A stretch of DNA of 49,691 nt from a virus: positions 1 to 49,691 of the IMG/VR virus record IMGVR_UViG_3300019889_000020; one strand, 5' to 3'. This document shows positions 27,521 to 34,781 of this stretch, one piece after another. The notes under the pieces were generated by a model. It was not told the origin of the DNA. It ran no database searches and saw only the letters and a program-made list of their open reading frames with translations. A program made the translations under genes and the position numbers. Positions within the stretch are counted from its first letter, which is position 1, and each line of letters begins with the position of its first letter.

Positions 27521-30500
27521 ATGGCACGTAATCTAACTCAGGCTGTTCGAGATCACCTCAATACCGGAGAGGCGATTGATCCCCTCATGATCGTGGGGAT
27601 ATCGTTTTATCCAGGTCAAGAGAGTTTGTACGCTGATCGCGATATCGGTGCTACAATCAAAGGCCAAATCCTTGAGTTTGGTCAACTTGAAACTATCACC
27701 AGATTAGATGGAAATGGATCATCCTCCTCGATTTCCTTCACGTTAGATGATAATGAAGGCCATATTCTTTGGATATTGAAAAATACCGATGTACTTTATA
27801 ATAAGGTAACAGTTTACCAACATTTCTATGCTACTTCACTTACGTCTATGATTCCCTTGTTTGAGGGCGTTCTCGCTACTCCAATAGAATGGGACGAGGG
27901 CACTCGAACAGTTCGACTTACAGCGATCACACGTCAGTCAAACTATCAGGTTGGATTTGCCCTTGACGAAAGCACAGTTCCCGTCTTTCATGAAAGTCTA
28001 TTAGATAAAGTGTGGCCAATGATCTTTGGCTCACCACGATACACTCCGGTTCTCAATTTACAGGAGATACCGACAGGGATATTGGTTAATCCGATCTATC
28101 TCACCGATCCATCATTCCCATTTAGAGTTCAGGAACTCTCGGATCAGATGGAAGCAGTTCGTAAAGAAGTATTTGTAGGACATGATTACACTGAAGAAAA
28201 CAAGATACTCGATAATATCTATCGCTCTTTAAATCTGGATTTTGGACATCACCCCGGCGAGTCTTCTGATACACCTAAAGCTGGATTGACAATGTGGGTC
28301 AGATCAATTCTGATCCCCATGCCAAGTCGATTTGCCGAGGTTTCCGATAAGCTCTTAAGAGTTGTTGATGAGGATTTTAACAATTATTTGAATTGGTATC
28401 GTGATCAACAGTTTCGGTTACGTACACTAAAAGAGGAACGTGTTTTTACAATTGCTCAATGGAATATCCAACGTAGTCGAGAAAGTACAACAAACTATAT
28501 CATTGGTGGATATAAGTTTCCTCCGGGACGATACCTTTGCAAGATCAATGAAGAGATTTTCTATATCACATTTTGGCCTAACACTCAAGGGTTACATGAA
28601 GATTCCGCCGCCAATGTCCGTATTGAACCTGTGCTACCTGCGTACACTTACACAGCGGGACAAGGAATAGCGGGAAGTCGTTTCATTCAAGCCGGTGCCC
28701 AAGTCGAACTCTTAGATGATTTTCCTGGAGGCTATCACCATGTCGCTTCCATCACTCCAGGGACGGTAGAGGGCGTTTACGCATATCAAACTATCAATGG
28801 GTTCAAGAGATTGGCCCGCGTACCTGATCAGTATTGGACAACTCGAACGGAGGTCAAGGGTGGCTATACGATAACGTATATCGTTACTACTCGTCCATTG
28901 GCGACGGCTGCTTATTTTGAGAATCTGTCAACACAAATGGCTGAGGATACTCTGGCCAGGGTTAGGAATCTCCCGCCCTCGAATGAGCCTTTAAAAGTAC
29001 AAAACAAAATTGAGTGGGACAATGAAATATTTGTTAATTTTGTTTCAACTATTGGCCCTAATACTGTTGATATTATCATTTGGCTTATACAACATTATAC
29101 GACTTATACTTACGATCACGCTTCGTTTAGTTCTGTATGGAATGCTGTTAATCCGTTCCCTGCGAACTTTGCTCTTTTAGAGCGGCCCAATGTTGATGAG
29201 TTGATTGAAGATATCGCTTATCAATCGAGGTGTGCGATATGGATCAAAAATGGCATTTATTATATTAAGTACTTGCCCGCTACGCCAACGATCACCGAGA
29301 CCATTGCTGATGGCGATATCATTTTCGGTTCGTTGAAAATTAAGGCATCGGATACAAATGATCTCATAACAAAATATGTGGCCACCTGGAAGCCGGATGG
29401 CCTTTCGGAAGATGCAACTATCGTTGTTAAGAACAATGTTGAAAAGTTCGGCGTATTGGAAGATAGTTACAGTTTCTACATTTATGATAATTATAATACC
29501 GTTCTCAAATCGGCTACATTCTGGCTAATACGAAAAAGTAACATTTGGAAAATCGTTGAGGTAAACTGTTTCTTAACCAAACTTAGTATCGAAACATTGG
29601 ATGATATTAACCTTGATCTTGCCGCTCCCTATGTTACTAACGCCCCTGGTGGGGTAGCATGCCAAGTTGAATCGGCTCAATATGATAGTGCTACCAATTC
29701 AATTCTATTAGAGTTATGGACAGGAATTAAATTCGGTTCAATGGATGTGTACCCATTTAGTCGTCCCGCCGACAGTGCTATCAATCTGCAATTTCCGTTA
29801 CCGAGTGATCATTATCGTGGCGACTTGCCACAAATCCCATTTGAGGATACTGCTCCTGATATCCCGAAGTTTAATGCGAGCCAGCCTAACCCGCCACCGA
29901 AAATTGAACTTGTCCAAAGACACTTATTCGTTACTTATGTGATTGGCGATGAGCCATCCACTAAAGGAGACACCTATCCTTCTGACCAAAAGACTACGAT
30001 AAATTATCAATCTCGCCCGCTTAGCCCGAAAATTGTTCCGGCGAGGGCAACACGACCGGCGGATAATTATGTTTACAATAAGCCGCCTGTGCCATTACCA
30101 ACGCCAAAGATCACGACACCACCGCCAGTGGAACGTGATCTAATTGGAGCGGGTGTTGGAACTGGAAGTGGAGAGGGTGAAGGGGGAGGAACAGGGATAC
30201 CAGGGCAGGTTATATCGCGAGGCACTAACGGTACATTGTGGAATGTGAATGTCTATCTCGATGGACCAGGATTGGCGCCAACTCTATTAGAGGCGGTGGA
30301 GCTTCATAATGATAGTGAACTTATAGGATTGGAAACTGAGTGGGTCACAATTTTTAAAAGCATCATTGATGAAATAACACGCTACTGGTTCTATACAGCA
30401 CATACCGCCATTCTACCAGTTAAAATGGCCAATAATATAGTCGGTGAAATTTATCCGCGTGGTAAGGATATTCCAGAGGTCGCTTGGAATACAACCGTTA

Positions 30501-30646
30501 ATCAGATACAAATCGCTGAAGGTTTTCAAATTCCTGCGGATACTTGGTCAATAGCCTGTCGAATATGGAATGGTACAAGTTTCATTTATGAAACTCAGGT
30601 AGCTGTCTTCCTACCTGGACCAGAAGAAGACGAAATTGAAAGTTAA
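27521..30646 (+). CDS. Large tail tip / baseplate hub protein
   Basis: 1041 residues after the tape measure, the usual size and place of a tail-tip central hub that contacts the host. The N-terminal 160 residues resemble hub barrels (GQLETITRLDGNGSSSSISFTLDD; VTVYQHFY...PLFEGVL). The middle is mixed alpha/beta; residues about 780-870 are proline-rich (PTPKITTPPPVERD) and lead to a Gly-rich hinge (GTGSGEGEGGGTG) and a C-terminal beta domain. No signal peptide is present. A host-adhesion role is likely. Confidence 0.7.
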   Translation: MARNLTQAVRDHLNTGEAIDPLMIVGISFYPGQESLYADRDIGATIKGQILEFGQLETITRLDGNGSSSSISFTLDDNEGHILWILKNTDVLYNKVTVYQHFYATSLTSMIPLFEGVLATPIEWDEGTRTVRLTAITRQSNYQVGFALDESTVPVFHESLLDKVWPMIFGSPRYTPVLNLQEIPTGILVNPIYLTDPSFPFRVQELSDQMEAVRKEVFVGHDYTEENKILDNIYRSLNLDFGHHPGESSDTPKAGLTMWVRSILIPMPSRFAEVSDKLLRVVDEDFNNYLNWYRDQQFRLRTLKEERVFTIAQWNIQRSRESTTNYIIGGYKFPPGRYLCKINEEIFYITFWPNTQGLHEDSAANVRIEPVLPAYTYTAGQGIAGSRFIQAGAQVELLDDFPGGYHHVASITPGTVEGVYAYQTINGFKRLARVPDQYWTTRTEVKGGYTITYIVTTRPLATAAYFENLSTQMAEDTLARVRNLPPSNEPLKVQNKIEWDNEIFVNFVSTIGPNTVDIIIWLIQHYTTYTYDHASFSSVWNAVNPFPANFALLERPNVDELIEDIAYQSRCAIWIKNGIYYIKYLPATPTITETIADGDIIFGSLKIKASDTNDLITKYVATWKPDGLSEDATIVVKNNVEKFGVLEDSYSFYIYDNYNTVLKSATFWLIRKSNIWKIVEVNCFLTKLSIETLDDINLDLAAPYVTNAPGGVACQVESAQYDSATNSILLELWTGIKFGSMDVYPFSRPADSAINLQFPLPSDHYRGDLPQIPFEDTAPDIPKFNASQPNPPPKIELVQRHLFVTYVIGDEPSTKGDTYPSDQKTTINYQSRPLSPKIVPARATRPADNYVYNKPPVPLPTPKITTPPPVERDLIGAGVGTGSGEGEGGGTGIPGQVISRGTNGTLWNVNVYLDGPGLAPTLLEAVELHNDSELIGLETEWVTIFKSIIDEITRYWFYTAHTAILPVKMANNIVGEIYPRGKDIPEVAWNTTVNQIQIAEGFQIPADTWSIACRIWNGTSFIYETQVAVFLPGPEEDEIES

Positions 30647-30657
30647 AGGATATTAAT

Positions 30658-31692
30658 ATGGCTGAGTACACAGATGAAAACCCTTACTTACCTCCTAACC
30701 AGTTAGATGGTACAGATGATCCTGTAAAACGGGTAAGTGGTCCCCGTAAATATAGTCCAATTTACAGTGGATCATCGGAATCAATTACTGAGAAATTTTT
30801 TATATCTAATAGAGAAGAAGACCCTTGGAGTATTGCGGAAAAAGTACCTTATCAACCTCTCTCGTTACAAAATAAGTCAGAGAAATGGATGCATTTAGAT
30901 TTTCGATATCATAATGGTATTGTGCCTCCGGCTTCAAGTTTTTTATCAGATCGTGCTTTCGTTGGAACATATAACAGTCGCCCATTTCTTGCTGGTAAAA
31001 AAATATATGTTAAGGAAATTAAACGCGATACACCAATAACTTATGTATGGCCTGGTGATGAAATGGTTTGGTCAGTTGATGTATGGAATAGGAATTTGCA
31101 AAATACTTTTTGCCGATTTCTCTTTTGTAAAATACATCCGATAACATTTACAATAACTCTTGGCGATGATGGTAAATTATCTGGTACAATGACACCAATT
31201 ATCCATGAGTTACAACCTCTCCAATCAGCGGTTTTAAATCTTTATGGGTCCTCCGGTTGGTATCCTAATGATCATCCAAATACAAGTATTGCAAGAGCAA
31301 ATATTGAAACAATACAACCTGAACTTATTTGGGAAACTAGAACAGATGTTACACCTATCCGACGTTATTTAAAAATGTACACTCCACTAGTTCCAAGAGA
31401 ACCACAATATCAAACTGGTATTTTCTATCAAGGTGAAGTATTTAATCATTGGATTAAGTCTAGAACTTTTCATAATATACGACCTTGTTTAGCAACTGGT
31501 GGTATTAGTCCTAGTACAGGTGACAGTGTAACGGAAACTGTAGCTAATCAAGAAATTAAATGTTACATGCAACTTTTTGTTTATCTATTAGATAAAAAGC
31601 CTACTACCAATTTGGTAGGCTATAGTGTCCATGATGCTACTCCCTGGACAGAATATTTAACTACCGGAGTATATTACATTTGGACAAATTAA
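30658..31692 (+). CDS. Last virion gene, tail-associated protein (344 aa)
   Basis: The final gene of the rightward unit, ATG after AAAGGATATTAAT. It is beta-rich with many aromatics (MVWSVDVWNRNLQNTFCRFLFCKIHP) and lacks a signal peptide, suggesting a tail-tip or fibre-adaptor protein. The gene is AT-rich. Its end contains a short imperfect hairpin (GCCTACTACC..GGTAGGC near 31600-31620) preceded by AAAAA, a possible terminator for the converging leftward unit. It overlaps the end of the leftward gene by four bases. Confidence 0.6.
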   Translation: MAEYTDENPYLPPNQLDGTDDPVKRVSGPRKYSPIYSGSSESITEKFFISNREEDPWSIAEKVPYQPLSLQNKSEKWMHLDFRYHNGIVPPASSFLSDRAFVGTYNSRPFLAGKKIYVKEIKRDTPITYVWPGDEMVWSVDVWNRNLQNTFCRFLFCKIHPITFTITLGDDGKLSGTMTPIIHELQPLQSAVLNLYGSSGWYPNDHPNTSIARANIETIQPELIWETRTDVTPIRRYLKMYTPLVPREPQYQTGIFYQGEVFNHWIKSRTFHNIRPCLATGGISPSTGDSVTETVANQEIKCYMQLFVYLLDKKPTTNLVGYSVHDATPWTEYLTTGVYYIWTN

Positions 31693-32336
31693 GTGAATAT
31701 CATCCGTTTGTTAAGGGCGTACATTTGCTTACGGTACACATCCACTACCGTTGCCGCGTCAGCAAGTGCGGTACGTTGCTTCCCATAGTTATGATCAATT
31801 TTCAGTAAGTTAGCGAGATAGACTAAGTTTGTCTTGGCATAGGGAAATTCCGGTTCTGCTCGGAAATCTGACATATCGTTCATATGTTTAGCGACAACCA
31901 TCGTGTCTCTCAATTCCATATCATTGAAATAACTCTCATAGAGAAGATCGCCAAGCCACATTCGCATGAACCTTGAAATGAATGAGAAGTGATGGGCGAC
32001 CGGAGCAATGCCCTTTTTGCCAAGTCCCTGCCGTTCAACCCATATCCGTAAGATTTCTTGGGCAGTCTCCCTGTCCAAACCAGTGTCGATAGCATCCTTG
32101 ACACGATGAGCATTTGCCATTTTCTCGGCACCTGTCCAATCAATTTTATTAACACGTTCCGGACGTATTTTGAGATCAAGCCATTTCCGGTCCTGATCAC
32201 GTTCAAATTTGGCATTGATCGGGATGATCGCTAGCTCATAGATTTCATGCAACTCAAAAGATAATCCTGTTGTTTTGATATTGATGGCACACAACAGGTT
32301 CTTGTTCAAATGCGCAAGGCTGAATTTGGCAACCAT
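31689..32336 (-). CDS. DnaQ-fold exonuclease-like protein, catalytic residues missing
   Basis: 215 residues with the order of a DEDDh exonuclease, but the motifs have changed. Motif I reads CAINIKTTGL where family members have D-x-E-TTGL. Motif II reads VAHHFSFISRF where an Asp is usual. Motif III reads QRTALADA, keeping only the final Asp and lacking the His. The fold seems intact but the metal ligands appear lost, so it is probably inactive and may bind nucleic acid or another protein. It is the most distal gene of the leftward unit and starts right after its neighbour's stop. Confidence 0.65.
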   Translation of the reverse strand: MVAKFSLAHLNKNLLCAINIKTTGLSFELHEIYELAIIPINAKFERDQDRKWLDLKIRPERVNKIDWTGAEKMANAHRVKDAIDTGLDRETAQEILRIWVERQGLGKKGIAPVAHHFSFISRFMRMWLGDLLYESYFNDMELRDTMVVAKHMNDMSDFRAEPEFPYAKTNLVYLANLLKIDHNYGKQRTALADAATVVDVYRKQMYALNKRMIFT

Positions 32337-32762
32337 TTAATCATTTTCCTTGATAGGAGGGGTGAGAGTGAGTGAATCTAATAGAGTAAAGCCGGGTTTG
32401 ATACCTTCCCGGGTAGGTTTCACATGGCGATGATTGATTATGAACGACGGATCATTTGTGAATTGAGTAAAACCCAATTTCAATAATCCGGCGGCAAATT
32501 GCCTATTCTGAACGCACTCCACGATAACGGGAGTTAACTTATACTCTAGAGTAAGATGAAGCATCAGCCGCTTGAAAGCTCCCGTTCCAGGTTTTTTAGC
32601 TTCTAATCTTGCTAACTGGATTGTTTTGGTACGATAAAGGCTATTGTTCAATGCCCAGACATATCCACTATATCGAACATATAATTGTTTGAAGTCGGGA
32701 TGTTTGACAAAGGCATTAGGACGATCACTGGCTAGAAACTGGTCGAGGGTCAGAAGTTTCAT
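32337..32762 (-). CDS. GNAT-like N-acetyltransferase
   Basis: 141 residues from ATG 32762, chosen because AGGA lies nine bases upstream; a longer frame to 32813 lacks a site. The middle shows the acetyl-CoA-binding pattern ARLEAKKPGTGAFKRLMLHL, followed by a strand and VIVECVQNRQFAAGLLKLGF, matching GNAT motifs A and B. Such proteins in phages may acetylate host or phage proteins. The upstream kinase gene overlaps its start by 38 bases. A palindrome copy lies at 32377, encoding part of its C-terminus. Confidence 0.65.
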   Translation of the reverse strand: MKLLTLDQFLASDRPNAFVKHPDFKQLYVRYSGYVWALNNSLYRTKTIQLARLEAKKPGTGAFKRLMLHLTLEYKLTPVIVECVQNRQFAAGLLKLGFTQFTNDPSFIINHRHVKPTREGIKPGFTLLDSLTLTPPIKEND

Positions 32763-33348
32763 TGATCTTGTTTCCTGAAAAGAGTTGATGGCAAACCTGT
32801 TTCGCTTTGTCACTCAAATCCTCTTTAGTCCCATCGTTCATAACGATAAGATTCCAACTGAGATAGTGAGCTAATTTGTCGTCAACTGAAACTCCTTCTC
32901 GGTTAGGAATTTTGGGATTTACTATTTTGATTGTGAAATCACAATAAGGTATTTCGACAGGGAAACGGGTATCTCCATTAATGATCACGTCCACATCAGT
33001 ATTATTGTGCTTTACCCATTCCACCCATGTTAAATCCCAGACATGATCTCGAACTCCGTAAGAACCAAACTTGATCCAAATCTCCACCGGAGTTAGACCT
33101 ATACATGGTAACTTGATATTGCGTAATTTTCTACCTTCATCAGTTTCGTAAAATTCCGGTTCGCGAAGTCCCAAATGTTTATAAAGTTGAAAGCAAGCAT
33201 CTTTAAGTTTCCAGGCCCAGGAGAGTTTCCGTATTTTCAATCCATGTAATGTATCTTTAAACAAATTGTTAAAGTGTTCAACGAAAAAATTGGCAAAGGT
33301 ATCCTTACCGTGCCCGCTCCGATGTCCTACTCCAATTATGTACGTCAT
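32725..33348 (-). CDS. Deoxynucleoside monophosphate kinase-like protein
   Basis: 207 residues. The N-terminus is a P-loop, GVGHRSGHGKDTF (residues 6-18), typical of T4 gp1-type dNMP kinases and related adenylate-kinase-like enzymes. Later ING/DTRFP suggests substrate-binding residues. The enzyme would phosphorylate dNMPs to dNDPs, supplying the NDP kinase encoded in the same unit (41310-41726). ATG 33348 is chosen with GGAG upstream; ATG 33369 would place that site inside the gene. It overlaps a small membrane gene upstream by 44 bases. Confidence 0.75.
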   Translation of the reverse strand: MTYIIGVGHRSGHGKDTFANFFVEHFNNLFKDTLHGLKIRKLSWAWKLKDACFQLYKHLGLREPEFYETDEGRKLRNIKLPCIGLTPVEIWIKFGSYGVRDHVWDLTWVEWVKHNNTDVDVIINGDTRFPVEIPYCDFTIKIVNPKIPNREGVSVDDKLAHYLSWNLIVMNDGTKEDLSDKAKQVCHQLFSGNKINETSDPRPVSSQ

Positions 33349-33484
33349 TTTTCTTCTCCGGGGCTCCATATTCCCAGCCCTGCCGAGCCGTGCAGGACAA
33401 TATGAACAAAAGGATTAGAATAATAATGAAGCCGAAACAGCCGCAACCATTGGTATCTGTTTCAGCTTTGTAATACCCATTCAT
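33305..33484 (-). CDS. Small membrane protein (59 aa)
   Basis: A short frame not obvious by length. Its ATG (33484-33482) overlaps the stop of the upstream gene as ATGA, a sign of coupling in this unit. The product has a polar N-terminus with CGC, one strongly hydrophobic helix (CFGFIIILILLFILSC) and a charged C-terminus, so a single-pass membrane or lipoprotein-like protein is likely. Its last 44 bases overlap the start of the kinase gene in another frame. A rather poor ribosome-binding site is the main doubt. Confidence 0.55.
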   Translation of the reverse strand: MNGYYKAETDTNGCGCFGFIIILILLFILSCTARQGWEYGAPEKKNDVHNWSRTSERAR

Positions 33485-33867
33485 AGCGTTTTTACTTTCT
33501 TATCAAACTCTTGGTTAAGATAATTTGCCCACGACTCTATTAGATTTTGTGCCTTCTCGAAAGAAACTGTCTCAATCTCATGTGGTTGATTCCTTTTTCC
33601 AATAGAGAATTCAACGATAGATGTTCGTACTTTGTAAAGTGAAACTCGAAGTTCATAAGGGTCATTGTTCCAATAGAGGAGAAGCGAGTCACCCATACGA
33701 GTTAACGTCGGGCAATACACTTCCTGGTTACACATCCCTGTGAAAAGTTGAATCGCGTTCATCATTGAATCACCCACCGTCCAATTGAGAGCTTCAAGAG
33801 CTTTCATGAACGGCATGGTCGTAAATTTGTTAAGTTGGCGGCAGGTCACCACATCCAATAACGGCAT
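33481..33867 (-). CDS. Hypothetical protein (128 aa)
   Basis: 128 residues, no signal or membrane segment, mixed alpha/beta with a charged C-terminus. The ATG overlaps the upstream stop by one base (TAATG). The palindrome at 33535 lies in the gene. Two TCCAATAGAG near-copies occur at 33597 and 33667. I recognise no family; it is part of a string of small genes in the leftward unit. Confidence 0.6.
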   Translation of the reverse strand: MPLLDVVTCRQLNKFTTMPFMKALEALNWTVGDSMMNAIQLFTGMCNQEVYCPTLTRMGDSLLLYWNNDPYELRVSLYKVRTSIVEFSIGKRNQPHEIETVSFEKAQNLIESWANYLNQEFDKKVKTL

Positions 33868-34334
33868 TATTTTCCCTGTTTAGCAATGAACTCATCGCGA
33901 GCTTTACGAAAGTTCGCGATAACACCTCCTAGGGATAAGATAAGCTGTTCCGCTGTTTCCACTCGCTGTCGAAGATCAAGAGCTTCCTCAATCATGGCAA
34001 TAGGTTTGCCTGTGTATTCACCATCCTTGATATGGCCCATTATCGCTGATGAAACACCTCCACTCATCCAGAGGAGACGATCATATGACTCTTTTAAACT
34101 TGAACATTCATTGTGTCCAACGAAACGACGTGCAAAATTTCCATCGGAATAGATTAAAATGCGTTTGTCCTCAAATTTAACAATCCATTCTCCTGTTCGT
34201 ACATGCACATCTGCTTCTCGAATATAGAAAATGTCAGGGTTTGTTGTTGCCTCCAAATCTACTAGAGTTATCTTGATTGTTTCAATTGTCAATTGTTCTG
34301 CTTGAACTTCTTCAACGCGAGTGAAATATTTCAT
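33867..34334 (-). CDS. Hypothetical phage protein, PGDWI-like domain (155 aa)
   Basis: ATG 34334 is chosen with GGAG nine bases upstream and an ATGA overlap with the preceding stop. The N-terminal half follows a pattern common in phage proteins: VEEVQAEQLT early, then VHVRTGEWIVKF and a strand with YSDGNFARRF, a small beta domain of unknown function. The C-terminal half is helical (EEALDLRQRVETAEQLILSLGG). The family has no known biochemical role. Confidence in the gene is good, but not in its function. Confidence 0.65.
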   Translation of the reverse strand: MKYFTRVEEVQAEQLTIETIKITLVDLEATTNPDIFYIREADVHVRTGEWIVKFEDKRILIYSDGNFARRFVGHNECSSLKESYDRLLWMSGGVSSAIMGHIKDGEYTGKPIAMIEEALDLRQRVETAEQLILSLGGVIANFRKARDEFIAKQGK

Positions 34335-34537
34335 ACATAAAACTCCAATTCCCAATAAGGTCCTGTAGGTTCGCTGTCAATAATGGGCCATACACGTCTA
34401 AAAGCTTGTACAGGCCATTGACGTTGTAAAACTAAAGCAAGGGCTCGCCAACCCTCACCATGAAATCTAATCACTCTATTAGTTACTAATACAATTTCAA
34501 AATTTGCTTCCTTTAGTAAATTTACATATTCGTTCAT
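34331..34537 (-). CDS. Hypothetical protein (68 aa)
   Basis: 68 residues between two coupled small genes, overlapping the upstream stop as AATGA and the downstream start as ATGA. A compact alpha/beta protein (FEIVLVTNRVIRFHGEGWRALALVLQRQWP) without signal or cysteines. No family recognised. Confidence 0.6.
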   Translation of the reverse strand: MNEYVNLLKEANFEIVLVTNRVIRFHGEGWRALALVLQRQWPVQAFRRVWPIIDSEPTGPYWELEFYV

Positions 34538-34746
34538 TTAGCGACTACTCCTTTCATTTTGATAGTTCCAATTGACCACTGTCCAGCAGTTTCCTCAATT
34601 TGAAGAAAACTGATACGTTCGGCATTGATACCGATGAAACGATTTTCACCATATCTAATGAATTGACTAAGTCCATACTCACGAGCATAATCAAGTGTTG
34701 CTTTCTCTTTTGGAGAAAGTGAGAGTAGAATATCTCGAATACTCAT
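34534..34746 (-). CDS. Hypothetical protein (70 aa)
   Basis: 70 residues, helical N-terminus (SIRDILLSLSPKEKATLDYAREYG) and a short beta C-terminus. The ATG follows AGAAAGTAACTCTA, with a partial palindrome copy (CTCATTAGAG in plus-strand reading) around the start. It lies directly downstream of the primase-helicase gene. No family recognised. Confidence 0.6.
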   Translation of the reverse strand: MSIRDILLSLSPKEKATLDYAREYGLSQFIRYGENRFIGINAERISFLQIEETAGQWSIGTIKMKGVVAK

Positions 34747-34781
34747 TAGAGTTACTTTCTGGGTTAGATAACCTAGGAGGA

